This document shows positions 16,728 to 26,215 of a stretch of 64,000 bases of DNA, piece after piece. The stretch's first letter is position 1, and each line of letters begins with the position of its first letter. The position numbers were made by a program, and so were the translations under genes. The stretch is from Eisenbergiella tayi (GTDB lineage: Bacteria > Bacillota > Clostridia > Lachnospirales > Lachnospiraceae). The stretch lies in the NCBI RefSeq assembly GCF_001881565.1, contig NZ_MPDJ01000001.1, positions 1,255,234 through 1,319,233 of the forward strand, in the 5' to 3' direction. Under the pieces are notes generated by a model, which saw only the letters and a list, made by a program, of their open reading frames with translations, had not been told where the DNA came from and ran no database searches.

Positions 16728-18056
16728 TTATGTTTCTTTCGGAAGGTTTGAGAGCAAATATTCTTTGGAATTACGTGAAGGGTCCTCAAGGACAAGCTGA
16801 AGGAGGTTCTGAAGGGTTTGTCCCAGCTGCGGTCCCGGTTTCATCCCCGCCGCGATCAGGTCACGGCCGGTCACGGCCAGGTCCTTAAGGGACAGGCAGT
16901 CCCCTTCTTCCTGAATCTGTTCATAGATGTCATGAAGGCTGCGCAGCCATTCCTCCTTCTGCGGGCGCTGGTAATCACTTTGTGCCGCCAAATCCGCCTG
17001 CTTTACCTCAAGCAGCAGGGGGAACAGCTCTTTTCCCACCTTGGATGCCGCCCGGCGCACAGCCCTTTTTTCCGGCAGGATTTCCATATCATGCCAGTAA
17101 ACCAGTTCCCGCACCCGATCAATGGTATCGTTGTCGTACCGGAGCCTTTTCAGTATCTCTTCCGCCATTTTGCTGCTCACGGCCCCATGTCCATGGAAAT
17201 GATCCGTACCGTTTTCATCGGCAGAGGCGCAGTCCGGCTTGCCGAAATCATGGAAAAGCATGGCCAGGCGCAGTATTTTATCCGGCCTGACCGCCTGCAT
17301 GGCCCGCAGGGTATGTTCTCCCACATTCAGGCAGTGATGAGGATTCTTCTGGGGCGTACACATGAGCCGGTCAAATTCCGGAAGGAAAACTGCAGTGATG
17401 CCGGTTTCCCATGCGCTTCTCAGGTATTCGGGATGAGGGCTTGTCACAAGCTTGGTCAGCTCCGTCTGGATTCGCTCCGCGCTCACCTTCCGAAGATTTT
17501 CCGCATGTCCCCGGATCGCAGCCTTTGTTTTTTCTTCCATGGAAAAACCAAGCTGGGCGGAAAACCGCACGGCCCGCATGATCCGCAGGGCGTCTTCGGT
17601 AAACCGCTCATCGGCGTCTCCCACACAGCGGATAATTCCTTCTTCCAAATCCTTTTTTCCGGAAAAGGCATCCACCAGCCCGCTTTCCTCGTTGTAAGCC
17701 ATGGCATTTATGGTGAAATCCCGTCTTTTTAAATCTTCAATGAGATTGGCGGTAAATATCACTTCTTTAGGATGACGGCCGTCCTCATATTCGCCGTCCA
17801 CCCGGTATGTGGTCACTTCATAGCCGTTTTTTTTCAGCATGACAGTCACGGTGCCGTGCTGGATTCCCGTATCTATGGTGCGGCGGAACAGCGCTTTCGT
17901 TTCCTCCGGCCTGGCTGAGGTGGTAATATCCCAGTCGTCCGGCGTTCTCGAAAGCAGAGAATCACGCACACAGCCTCCCACCGCATAGGCTTCATGTCCT
18001 GCATCCTGCAAGGTGTGTATAATAAAACGGACGTCCTCCGGAAGCTGTATTATCAT
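16728..18056 (-). CDS. cca: CCA-adding tRNA nucleotidyltransferase
   Basis: Adds or repairs the 3' CCA of tRNAs; both tRNA genes in this window lack an encoded CCA. The 442-residue class II enzyme has the nucleotidyltransferase head AVGGCVRDSLL with DDWDITT (metal-binding aspartates), the flexible RRDFTINAMAYN motif, the EDALRIMRAVRFSAQLGF neck, and an HD domain (LFHDFGKP ... HDMEILP). The ribosome binding site is GAGGAGG. It is separated from valS by a strong terminator, so it likely has its own promoter. Confidence 0.95.
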   Translation of the reverse strand: MIIQLPEDVRFIIHTLQDAGHEAYAVGGCVRDSLLSRTPDDWDITTSARPEETKALFRRTIDTGIQHGTVTVMLKKNGYEVTTYRVDGEYEDGRHPKEVIFTANLIEDLKRRDFTINAMAYNEESGLVDAFSGKKDLEEGIIRCVGDADERFTEDALRIMRAVRFSAQLGFSMEEKTKAAIRGHAENLRKVSAERIQTELTKLVTSPHPEYLRSAWETGITAVFLPEFDRLMCTPQKNPHHCLNVGEHTLRAMQAVRPDKILRLAMLFHDFGKPDCASADENGTDHFHGHGAVSSKMAEEILKRLRYDNDTIDRVRELVYWHDMEILPEKRAVRRAASKVGKELFPLLLEVKQADLAAQSDYQRPQKEEWLRSLHDIYEQIQEEGDCLSLKDLAVTGRDLIAAGMKPGPQLGQTLQNLLQLVLEDPSRNSKEYLLSNLPKET

Positions 18057-18134
18057 GTTCTTCGTTCCTCCTCTTTCAAAATTTTTTTAAGACCTGAGTG
18101 TATTATATATAATATACCGCTTCTTTCGCAACTT

Positions 18135-18194
18135 AAAAATCGGTCCGGTGCCGCCGGGCGGGCTGAACCATAGGACCGGCGGCACCGGGGCCGT
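18135..18194 (-). terminator. Terminator of valS
   Basis: CGGCCCCGGTGCCGCCGG and CCGGCGGCACCGGACCG form a very GC-rich stem of about 17 bp, followed on the minus strand by ATTTTTAAG. It lies directly after the valS stop codon. Confidence 0.85.
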
Positions 18195-18206
18195 GTATTG
18201 TAACCA

Positions 18207-20576
18207 CTAGTTCCTGAAAATTATTTTTTCCGCACTGGTACAGGCCATGATATCCTTCCCGGACTTTTTATAATATTTCATCAGCTTTCCGGGACTGGTG
18301 ATGACTAATTGAGGAATGGGTTCCTTCATGGATTCCTGTCTTTCGGTTTTTTCCTTTCTGACACCGGCAATTACCTCCTTTAAATGGCTTCCGAATGCCA
18401 GAAGCTGGCTGTCCGGCTTTTCCGCCGTCCAGAGAAGGCAGTGCAGAGAAACTTCTTTCTCGAATTCTCTGAAATAGGATCGGTAAATATAATCCGTAAT
18501 ATAGGGGACATAGATGGCATACAGCTTCAGAATCCCAAGCAGTGTGTGGTAAAGGGCATACTGGGCACCCGCCCGTTCTCCGGCCCCGTGCTTTTCCGGC
18601 TGGTAAAGCCTTTCCTTTACAATCTCGATATAATAATCACAGAAATCCTCCCAGAACAGTTCGTCTATTATTTTTCTGGCCTGCCCCGTCTCATATTCCT
18701 CCAGAAGCGCCTCCGCATCCGTCACCGTTTCCTTCACCCGTTCCAGAATCCACAGATCCACCGGAAGCAGCACCGGTTCCGTACCTTCTCCGGGCCGGTA
18801 ATCCTCCAGATGCATTAAGGCAAAGCGAGATGCGTTGTACAGCTTATTCAGGAACCGTTTGGAGGGCCTTAAATCCTCTTCACTGAAAAAAGTATCTGTC
18901 CCGAGCTTCGCTCCGGCAGCCCAATACCGGATGGCGTCCGCGGAATGGGTTTCAATCAGCTCCATGGGGGACAGGCCGCCGTTGCTTTTGGACTTGCTTA
19001 TTTTTTCTCCCGGTTTGGCAAGGACGAAGCCGCTGATCATGATATCCTTCCAGGGAATGTTTCCGGTATGGTAAAGGCTTCGTACTATGGTATAAAAAGC
19101 CCAGGTGCGGATGATTTCGTGCGCCTGATGCCGCATGCCCATAGGAAGGATTTCCCCGCTTCTGTCATCCGCTTCTTTGTATCTGGCATTAATCAAAGGC
19201 GAAACCGATGAGGTCGCCCAGGTATCAAAAACGGCGGTTTCCGGAATAAATTCCCGGCAGCCGCAGCGGCAGGCCTTTCCCGGCCCTTCCTCCGCGGGAT
19301 TTACCGGCAGCCGGTCTTCCTCTGCAAATACAGGCTCCTTACAGCTTTTACAATACCAGACAGGGAACGGTACCCCGAAATAACGCTGCCGGGAAATACA
19401 CCAGTCCCATTTCAGATTTTCCACCCAGCTGATATACCGGCTCTTCATATGGGCGGGGTGCCACCGTATTTCATCCGCAGCTTCCAGGAACCGTTCCTTT
19501 TCCGACAGCACATCAATATACCACTGGCTGGACGGGATGATTTCCACATCGGTCCCGCACCTTTCATGTACGGCTACCATATGGGTCATCTCTTCCCTGC
19601 GTACCAGGGCTCCGTCTTTTTCCAGTTCCTGCAGTATGGCATCTCTGGCCTGCCTGATCTTCATTCCGCCAATCAAAGGCACCTCCCGATCTATGGTGCC
19701 GTCCGGGCATATTACCCTCTTATAAGGAAGACCATGCTTTTCGCACCAGGCGGTATCCGCCGTATCCCCATAAGTAGCGCACATAACCGCTCCCGTCCCT
19801 TTATCCATGCTGGCCTGCTCATCCGTCAGAACAGGAATTTCAAAACCATAGAGGGGAACACGGGCCTTTTTCCCCTCCAGATGCCGGTACCTCTCATCCT
19901 CCGGGTTTACAAAAACACATACGCAGCCATACAGCAGCTCCGGCCTGGTGGTGGCTATCAGCAGCGTTTCCCCTTCCGCCTCAAATGCCAGATAATTAAA
20001 AACCGATTCCTGCTCTTTCATTTCCAGCTCCGCCTGGGCGATGGAGGTCCGGCACTGGGTACACCATAATACCGGCGATTCTTTCCTGTAGGCCCTTTTC
20101 TGCTTTACCAGCTCCAGAAAAGCCCTCTGGGATATCCGGCGGGTATCGTCGGATACCGTCTGATACTGCAGGGACCAGTCAACGCTTAATCCCAGACGCT
20201 GCCACATACTCTTGAAATCCGCTTCATATGCCGCTATCGTTTCCATACACTTTTCCCGGAACAGGCTTCCGGGCATATCCGCCGCCCGGATACCGCTGTC
20301 CTTCTCCACAAGGCGTTCCGTAGGAAGCCCGTTGTCATCAAAACCGAAGGGGTAGAATACGTCATATCCCCTCATCCTCTTATAACGGGCGATCATTTCC
20401 GCCTGGGTATATGAAAATACGTGCCCGATATGAAGCTTTCCGCTTACCGTCGGGGGCGGCGTATCAATAGAAAAGACCTTTCTGTCCCGCCCGTTTTGGT
20501 ATCGGTATATCCCTTCCTCTTCCCACAAATCCTGCAGTTCCTTTTCCGTCTTTCTGAAATCATACTTTTTATCCAT
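18207..20576 (-). CDS. valS: Valyl-tRNA synthetase, short archaeal-like type
   Basis: Charges tRNA-Val. The 789 residues have PPPTVSGKLHIGH (HIGH motif), an editing CP1 domain, WCISRQRYFGVPFPVWYC, and KISKSKSNG (KMSKS). It is shorter than the usual bacterial enzyme of about 880-950 residues and lacks most of the C-terminal coiled coil. Wording around the motifs resembles the archaeal-like ValS class found in some anaerobes. The start at 20576 follows GGAGG by 8 bases; an upstream start at 20720 would lie in the T-box terminator region. Expression is controlled by a T-box leader with a Val specifier codon. Confidence 0.93.
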   Translation of the reverse strand: MDKKYDFRKTEKELQDLWEEEGIYRYQNGRDRKVFSIDTPPPTVSGKLHIGHVFSYTQAEMIARYKRMRGYDVFYPFGFDDNGLPTERLVEKDSGIRAADMPGSLFREKCMETIAAYEADFKSMWQRLGLSVDWSLQYQTVSDDTRRISQRAFLELVKQKRAYRKESPVLWCTQCRTSIAQAELEMKEQESVFNYLAFEAEGETLLIATTRPELLYGCVCVFVNPEDERYRHLEGKKARVPLYGFEIPVLTDEQASMDKGTGAVMCATYGDTADTAWCEKHGLPYKRVICPDGTIDREVPLIGGMKIRQARDAILQELEKDGALVRREEMTHMVAVHERCGTDVEIIPSSQWYIDVLSEKERFLEAADEIRWHPAHMKSRYISWVENLKWDWCISRQRYFGVPFPVWYCKSCKEPVFAEEDRLPVNPAEEGPGKACRCGCREFIPETAVFDTWATSSVSPLINARYKEADDRSGEILPMGMRHQAHEIIRTWAFYTIVRSLYHTGNIPWKDIMISGFVLAKPGEKISKSKSNGGLSPMELIETHSADAIRYWAAGAKLGTDTFFSEEDLRPSKRFLNKLYNASRFALMHLEDYRPGEGTEPVLLPVDLWILERVKETVTDAEALLEEYETGQARKIIDELFWEDFCDYYIEIVKERLYQPEKHGAGERAGAQYALYHTLLGILKLYAIYVPYITDYIYRSYFREFEKEVSLHCLLWTAEKPDSQLLAFGSHLKEVIAGVRKEKTERQESMKEPIPQLVITSPGKLMKYYKKSGKDIMACTSAEKIIFRN

Positions 20577-20699
20577 TCCGGATACCTCCATTTTACGGCA
20601 CAGCCGTTGTTTTGTTTTACAAACCAGATAGGAAGCGTAGCGGCGGCGTACCTTACGGACAGCTTTCCACAAGAAGGCAATCATATACCTTGTTTCCGC

Positions 20700-21005
20700 A
20701 CAAAAAAACGCCCTAAGCAAATATGCTTAGGGCGAACTATAGTCCGTGGTACCACCTAAATTCAGAAGAGACTTCTGCACTTTGTACAATACGGGAAAAC
20801 CGTTCCGGCTTCCGATATCGCTTTCCCTGATAACGGTGGAAATCTCCGTTGGAGTCTACTTGGAATCCTGCCCGGCGTATCACTGCCTGCCCGATCCCGT
20901 TCAATCCAAAGCTCAAAGGCTACTTCCATGTTCCCTTCACGAAGATTTTCACCAGCCATCTTCTCTCTGTTCATCCGGAAGAACATGTACTCCTCCTCAT
21001 CAACG
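20700..21005 (-). ncRNA. T-box leader, valine specifier GUA
   Basis: Leader of valS that senses uncharged tRNA. On the minus strand the order is: Stem I with AGAGAGAAGATGGCTGGTG; the specifier region GGAAGTAGCCTTTGAG, in which GTA reads as a Val codon; the T-box core TAGGTGGTACCACGG; and then a terminator stem (GCCCTAAGC/GCTTAGGGC, 20702-20734) ending in TTTTTTT. The antiterminator would pair the T-box with its upstream partner when tRNA-Val is uncharged. The promoter lies just upstream. Confidence 0.9.
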
Positions 21006-21029
21006 CTTTTGTCTGAGTCTGTTATCGTT

Positions 21030-21058
21030 ATTATAAGCATGGAATATGAGGAAGTCAA
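21030..21058 (-). promoter_or_regulatory. Promoter of the valS T-box transcript
   Basis: TTGACT (21053-21058) and a perfect TATAAT (21030-21035) with a 17-bp spacer on the minus strand. The transcript would start about 15 bp before T-box Stem I. Confidence 0.85.
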
Positions 21059-21068
21059 TATCCATTTT

Positions 21069-22079
21069 TTATCTGTCGTATTTCAGTGCCTTATATAAAT
21101 TAGTTCCGAAGTCAAGCACAAAGATGAGTGCCATAACCAAAAGGAATACTCCCGGGAAGCCTGTTATCACCTTCGCAATAAACATATCCTTTCCCTGGAA
21201 CAGGCTGTCAATTGCCGGAATGATATCAGCATTCACCAGTCCCGGCGTGTTCAGGAAAAAGAAGAAGCAGATAAAGCTCAATAAATCGGCAATGCCCGTA
21301 ACCACGGCCAGACGTCTGGTATACCTGCCTTCAAAATAACCGAACAGATCCCTGCCTACTCCAAAAATCACCATACCTATCAGCAGGAACCATACGCTCC
21401 TGACTGTCTGCGCATTCAGAATCGGGATGCTCACCTTCTGTCCTCCCTGATTTACAATGACACAGAGGATCTGAGGCACTATCAAAAAAACAATGAGAAA
21501 TGCGACGGAAAGACATACCCCTGCGATCGTTTCCCCTTTTCCAATCCTTTCCTGCTTTACAGGCACCGGAGGAAGATTCTCCCAGCTTCCGTTAATATCC
21601 TCCAGGCTGATTCCCTTTCTCTGGAAAAAAGCGAAAATCAGTGTCACAAAACCAAAGGCGAATACCAGTCCCATAATAATACTTCCCATCCATCCGGCCA
21701 AATCCGCAAGATATTCATAAAAAATTTTAGTTTTCTGCCAGTTATCCATAACCATGGTAATTCCTCCGGCCAGCAGCATTCCTCCTGTCACCGCAAGGAA
21801 AACTATCCGCAGCACATACTTATAGGCGCTGAAGTAAGGGGGGCCGATAAGGCATTTATCCTTATCCGGACTGTAATGGTTCGCCATTTCGGAAGGGGAT
21901 CCCAGTTCCGCCAGCACAACGCGCAGATCCTTTTCCTCAGCAGGCCGATCCTGACAGCGCTCCTCCAGCATATCTTCAATCAGGGTATCCAGCTCCGCGC
22001 TGATATCCTCCCGCATCTTATGGGGAAGCAGCCTGGACACCGCATATACATATCGTTCCTTTAATTCCTGTACGCTCAT
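21069..22079 (-). CDS. Membrane protein with HAAS-like N-terminal domain, PadR partner
   Basis: Integral membrane protein of 336 residues. The cytoplasmic N-terminal 75 residues (LKERYVYAVSRLLP, REDISAELDTLIEDML, LGSPSEMANHY) match the helical domain often found beside PadR regulators and resemble HAAS/permease-prefix domains. About six to seven membrane helices follow. Its ATG overlaps the padR stop by 4 bp, so it is translationally coupled and presumably repressed by the PadR protein. The function is unknown; such pairs are often linked to envelope stress or drug response. Confidence 0.75.
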   Translation of the reverse strand: MSVQELKERYVYAVSRLLPHKMREDISAELDTLIEDMLEERCQDRPAEEKDLRVVLAELGSPSEMANHYSPDKDKCLIGPPYFSAYKYVLRIVFLAVTGGMLLAGGITMVMDNWQKTKIFYEYLADLAGWMGSIIMGLVFAFGFVTLIFAFFQRKGISLEDINGSWENLPPVPVKQERIGKGETIAGVCLSVAFLIVFLIVPQILCVIVNQGGQKVSIPILNAQTVRSVWFLLIGMVIFGVGRDLFGYFEGRYTRRLAVVTGIADLLSFICFFFFLNTPGLVNADIIPAIDSLFQGKDMFIAKVITGFPGVFLLVMALIFVLDFGTNLYKALKYDR

Positions 22080-22429
22080 TTTATACCTTCCTCTCCCTTT
22101 CCTTCCAAAAGCTGTTCCATGCTTGCCGCCGTCTTATGCCATTGTTTCTTCAGCTTTTCATAAACTTCCTTACCCTCCGGGGTAATGCAGTAATATTTCC
22201 GGGGCTTGCTTTCCTCCGTATTCCATTCACTGATTAAAAGTCCTTGCCCCTCCAGCCTTCGGAGAAGCGGATAAAGAGTGTTCGTTTCCACCGGCATTCC
22301 GTATTCCGTCAGAGTCGTCACCAGGCTGTAGCCATATTTCGGCTCATCCAGCTGGCTTAAAACACTCAGTACAATGGTTCCCCGGCGCAGTTCCATCAGC
22401 AGACCGGCCAGCACGTCTTCTTTTCCCAT
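22076..22429 (-). CDS. PadR-family transcriptional regulator
   Basis: Winged-helix repressor of 117 residues. The PadR domain has LRRGTIVLSVLSQLDEPKYG, then TEYGMPVETNTLYPLLRRLE (recognition helix), followed by the wing (KPRKYYCITPEGKEVYEKL) and a C-terminal dimer helix. It is coupled to the membrane-protein gene. The promoter upstream carries a 21-bp palindrome exactly between -35 and -10, so autoregulation is likely. Confidence 0.94.
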   Translation of the reverse strand: MGKEDVLAGLLMELRRGTIVLSVLSQLDEPKYGYSLVTTLTEYGMPVETNTLYPLLRRLEGQGLLISEWNTEESKPRKYYCITPEGKEVYEKLKKQWHKTAASMEQLLEGKGEEGIK

Positions 22430-22472
22430 ATCTCATCCTCTTGTCTTTTGCTTGCACTATATTGTTTATTAC

Positions 22473-22501
22473 ATTATAGTGTGTATCACACACTATGTCA
22501 A
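22473..22501 (-). promoter_or_regulatory. padR promoter with operator palindrome in the spacer
   Basis: TTGACA (22496-22501) and TATAAT (22473-22478) are 17 bp apart. The palindrome ATAGTGTGT-N3-ACACACTAT (22476-22496) fills the spacer and touches both boxes. A repressor bound there would block RNA polymerase. Confidence 0.85.
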
Positions 22502-22527
22502 TACATTAAATTATTTTCCTATTTCAC

Positions 22528-22558
22528 AAAAAAAGAACCACGTTTCTCCCGTGGTTCC
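22528..22558 (-). terminator. Terminator of the GH-A hydrolase gene
   Basis: GAACCACG/CGTGGTTC stem with a 7-nt loop followed by TTTTTTT on the minus strand, 15 bp after the hydrolase stop codon. Confidence 0.85.
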
Positions 22559-22573
22559 CTCTCATAAGTCCCT

Positions 22574-24187
22574 TTATTTATCCTCCACATCCATCCCCGT
22601 ATCAGGATTCAGCCGGATGCGAAGCAGCTGTCCGTCCAGCACATACTGGGAAAAATTAGTTTCGTCCCCGTTCCGCATCAGCTCGGTCACCCAGGTTTCC
22701 CCGTCAAAATGCCCTTCTTCCACAGATAGGAAATTCAGCTGTCCCGACTGTCTTGAGGAAAGATGGCTGAAGCAGTCTTCATCCCCGGGCGCAGGCCTTT
22801 TGTAAAAATCCAGAGCCACACCGGCGCCTCCCAGATAGAATTCACAGGGTCCGGTCTGGACCAGCAGGGCGCGCCCTCTCACCTGTGCTTTTTTCCTGCC
22901 TTCTTCCGAGCCGGTATCCGTGGTATATCCGAAATACATTTTCTCATGTCTCAGATATTTAGCCACCACATGATATTCCGGCAGCTTCAGGTAATGGCTT
23001 GTTTCGAATTCCTCTTCCGCAAACGCATGAACCCTTCCTGTATTCCGGTAACGGATCAGAAGAGGTGTCATGGAAGAGAGAATTCTCATGGTCAGAGCCA
23101 TATCCCGGCAGTCCTCCATAAGCTTCCCTTCCTCATCCAGGGCGCTTTCGGCCCCGAAGGCACAGATGCCCACAGCGCCGTAATCTGCCGCCGCCAGAAG
23201 TGCGTTCATGGCATTGGCTTCTCCCCGGACAGGGGATTCCGGAATAAACAGCGGATTATCCTCTCTCGCATAGGCCTCACAGATCCTGACATACTCCCTG
23301 CGGTTCTGATTATAAATATCAGGCCCCAACAGATCCAGATCCGGCGCTCCGGCCTTCCAGATATCCAGGACCCTGCCCACCGCCGCTCCGGCATTATAGC
23401 ATAAGCCGGGCTCTTCATAGGACTGTTCCCCAACCATGACATTGGTTATCATGGGGATCCGGTAAATCCCTTTTCCCGCTTCCGCGATTTCGTTTATATA
23501 CAAAGCATGGTGCCATGCGCTGAAGGCTTCGTGAGAATGCCTTCCGAACTGTTTTTTCCATGGGGATACCGCGCTGTCTGCCGGAATGCTTTCTTTCCCG
23601 CTGTCCGGCAGTTCCACATCCTTCAGAGCCTCCGGCACAGGTTTTTCATAATCCCTGTCCGCCAAACAGGAATAATCCCTGTCCGTATTGGCATACCCCA
23701 TCTCATTTTCAATCTGAACGGCGAGGACTGTCCTTTCCTCTCCGTCATATGCTTTCAGAAATTCCATGAATTTCACAAAAGCCTTTTTATCCCGTTCCAG
23801 AGTCGCCCTGCAGTGCACGGACAGGGACGGAACCGGCGCCTTATCCGGCCCCAGAGCCAGCCTGTAGGTCTGCGGCTGCAGCTTGATATATTCCGGTACG
23901 TAATTCGGATGTCCGTTTTTACTGGTCCCGAACCAAAGAAGAATCAGATGAAGACCTGCGCTTCTTGCCTCATCGACAATTCCCTTTACCAGCTCCATAT
24001 CATACCGATCCTGTTTCGGTTCCACGCAGCACCAGTAAACGGGAGCCTCCAGACAGTTTCCCCCATATGCTTTCACCGCCTGTATGGCTTTCTTTATCAT
24101 ATTGCTTCCTGTAGATGAATTATGAACCTGCAGGCCGATGGGCATAAACGGCTTGCCGGCGGCATCCTGAAAGAATGTATTTTCCAT
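22574..24187 (-). CDS. Clan GH-A glycoside hydrolase (GH35/GH42-like)
   Basis: Cytoplasmic beta-glycosidase-like TIM barrel of 537 residues with no signal peptide. GGNCLEAPVYWCCVEPKQDRYD opens the barrel as in GH35/GH42 enzymes. QIENEMGYANTDRDYS holds the probable acid/base Glu, and LFIPESPVRG the probable nucleophile Glu. The remaining C-terminal part resembles the domain seen in uncharacterised proteins annotated as beta-galactosidase or DUF5597. The ribosome binding site is AAAGGAGAGG. It is flanked by its own terminator. The sugar is not known; beta-galactosides are the default guess. Confidence 0.75.
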   Translation of the reverse strand: MENTFFQDAAGKPFMPIGLQVHNSSTGSNMIKKAIQAVKAYGGNCLEAPVYWCCVEPKQDRYDMELVKGIVDEARSAGLHLILLWFGTSKNGHPNYVPEYIKLQPQTYRLALGPDKAPVPSLSVHCRATLERDKKAFVKFMEFLKAYDGEERTVLAVQIENEMGYANTDRDYSCLADRDYEKPVPEALKDVELPDSGKESIPADSAVSPWKKQFGRHSHEAFSAWHHALYINEIAEAGKGIYRIPMITNVMVGEQSYEEPGLCYNAGAAVGRVLDIWKAGAPDLDLLGPDIYNQNRREYVRICEAYAREDNPLFIPESPVRGEANAMNALLAAADYGAVGICAFGAESALDEEGKLMEDCRDMALTMRILSSMTPLLIRYRNTGRVHAFAEEEFETSHYLKLPEYHVVAKYLRHEKMYFGYTTDTGSEEGRKKAQVRGRALLVQTGPCEFYLGGAGVALDFYKRPAPGDEDCFSHLSSRQSGQLNFLSVEEGHFDGETWVTELMRNGDETNFSQYVLDGQLLRIRLNPDTGMDVEDK

Positions 24188-24268
24188 TTCCCTCTCCTTT
24201 TTATGTTCCAGTTTTCAGATGCCTTTATTATAGATCCGGCGGACATTCATGAACAGGTGTAAAAAAAC

Positions 24269-26215
24269 TCATCCCTCCTCTTTGTTTTTCAGGATATAAT
24301 AATACATCTCCTGATTGTCCTTCTTCGCCCGATCCTCAAGCTGCTTTCTGTGAGCCTCCGTCAATTCGTCGCATATAATGGAAAACATGGTTACATTGTC
24401 CTCTTCGTAAGCCCTCACTGCAAAAGCCATCCTGTCGTCTTCCGACATGGAGTCCGTCGTAAGAGAAAAATGTGCCGCATCATCCTCCTCATATGCCCGT
24501 TCTCCCAATTTTTTTGCTGTCCGGGGAGATACCTCATCAATCACAGACGCATACAGCAGCAAGCTGTCTTCATCATCATATGTCTTTTCCGCCAGTTCAT
24601 CGGCTGTCTGGGTATACGGCCCTTCCACATAAAATACCACCGGCTGCTTCATTTTGTTTTTTTCGTTCCAGAAGCCTGACAGGCCGCCTTTTTCTTCTCT
24701 CTGCTTCTGCACCAGAATACAGAGTTTCAGGGCTTCCATAAAATTCTCGTCTCCGGCAAGGGAATCCGTCCCATCCAGAAAAGCGATCTGCCAGTCTCTT
24801 TCTCCTGCCGTTATATTCCTCACCGTCCGGTAATTTTCCGGGTCACTATTCCATGCAAGCTGAATGAGGTATCCATTCTTAAAAAAACAGCTGCAGGCAA
24901 ATTGTCCCTGCCATGCATTATTGTAGTTCGAATCCTCTCCCCAGAAGGGGACTGTCTCCCCTCCGCGTGTCACGGTATTTTTCGCCGGCTGCTTTCCTGC
25001 CACATCCATACCGGCTGCATTTCCTCCGGCCGCTGTCTTTCCTCCGTTTATCCCGGCGGCTCCCTCCGCCCTTGCGGAAAAGCCTCCGCAGACAAACCCT
25101 GTAACAAGCAGAAGCCCTGCCAGCATCACGGCTGCCGCCCTTCTTTTTCCCGCTGCTTTCTTATCATATTTCATAATCGCCGTTAACCTCTCCTTCATCA
25201 ATTCCGTCTTTTCCCCCAGACCCGCACAGGCCTCCTGCCTTACAGGGGCGCGCAGAGCCTGCAGGGACGCTATAAGGGTATCTCCGTAAGCAATCCGGCC
25301 TGCCGCAGGGAGTCCGGCAATCACCTGCTCATCACAGGATAATTCACAGTCCTCACTGATTTTTGAGGCCGCCATCAGCAGCAGGGGGTTGAACCAGTGG
25401 ATACAGACCACGGCCTGTACAAGCCATTTATAATATAAATCCAGCCTCTTCAGATGGATCAGCTCGTGGCGGAGTACATATTCCATCCGCAGCGCCCTTT
25501 GCTCCTCAGTCAGCTTTGTTTCCCATTCCCTGCACAATTCCCCGGGAAGGACCAGAAAAGGATGGAGGAATCCGGTCAGAATCGGAGAAGATATTCCCGG
25601 ACATTGATACAGGACTGCCTCCTTCTTCCATCCCCATTCTCTGCATAATACGGTGCATACATGTAAAATTACGGGATCCTCCGGCAGAGTCCGGTGCTCT
25701 TTCAGTTTTTTCATAAAACGGCGGTAGCGGTAAATACGAAGCGCCAGCAATCCTAAGGCAGGAAGAAGCCACACCAGCCAGATCATAGCGGACATCCGGG
25801 TAAATGACATTCTTTCCGCCGTCGCCGCCGCATATGCATCTGCTGTTCTGCGGACTGCCGCCCTTCCCGTGTTCTTTTCCACATCCATTTCCGGCACATC
25901 AGTCCCTGCAGTCCCGGAAGCTTCCCCTGTACCTTTTCCTCCTGCCGTTTCCATAACAGGAACACTGTCCTGTGTTCCCGTCTCCGCCGTCTGCTGCCGT
26001 CCGGCCGCCTGTCTGATCCGCTCGGCCGTATAACCTGCAATTCCGGGGATCGGGGAATAAGGTATCAGGAACCGAAGAAGGATTAAAAGCCATATGTAAT
26101 AACAGCCCGTCCTGCTGATATGCCCGTTCAGCAGATACCTGAGCGCTAAAAATACCAACACCATCAAGGAACCGGAAAGGGATGCGGACAAAAGTCCCTG
26201 CATCATCGTGTTCAT
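24269..26215 (-). CDS. BlaR1/MecR1-like M56 metalloprotease sensor with C-terminal repeats
   Basis: Membrane sensor-protease that cleaves or controls the partner BlaI repressor. N-terminal membrane helices (about 5-55 and 135-155) surround a cytoplasmic M56 zinc protease domain with RHELIHL (HEXXH). After a further membrane helix (about 355-380) comes an extracellular region of 270 residues. This is not a penicillin-binding domain: its last 110 residues hold about four 28-residue repeats starting (R/K)xYEEDD-like. ATG 26215 follows GGGAGG by 7 bases and overlaps the repressor stop by 4 bp; a start at 26233 is less likely. The inducing signal is unknown. Confidence 0.87.
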   Translation of the reverse strand: MNTMMQGLLSASLSGSLMVLVFLALRYLLNGHISRTGCYYIWLLILLRFLIPYSPIPGIAGYTAERIRQAAGRQQTAETGTQDSVPVMETAGGKGTGEASGTAGTDVPEMDVEKNTGRAAVRRTADAYAAATAERMSFTRMSAMIWLVWLLPALGLLALRIYRYRRFMKKLKEHRTLPEDPVILHVCTVLCREWGWKKEAVLYQCPGISSPILTGFLHPFLVLPGELCREWETKLTEEQRALRMEYVLRHELIHLKRLDLYYKWLVQAVVCIHWFNPLLLMAASKISEDCELSCDEQVIAGLPAAGRIAYGDTLIASLQALRAPVRQEACAGLGEKTELMKERLTAIMKYDKKAAGKRRAAAVMLAGLLLVTGFVCGGFSARAEGAAGINGGKTAAGGNAAGMDVAGKQPAKNTVTRGGETVPFWGEDSNYNNAWQGQFACSCFFKNGYLIQLAWNSDPENYRTVRNITAGERDWQIAFLDGTDSLAGDENFMEALKLCILVQKQREEKGGLSGFWNEKNKMKQPVVFYVEGPYTQTADELAEKTYDDEDSLLLYASVIDEVSPRTAKKLGERAYEEDDAAHFSLTTDSMSEDDRMAFAVRAYEEDNVTMFSIICDELTEAHRKQLEDRAKKDNQEMYYYILKNKEEG

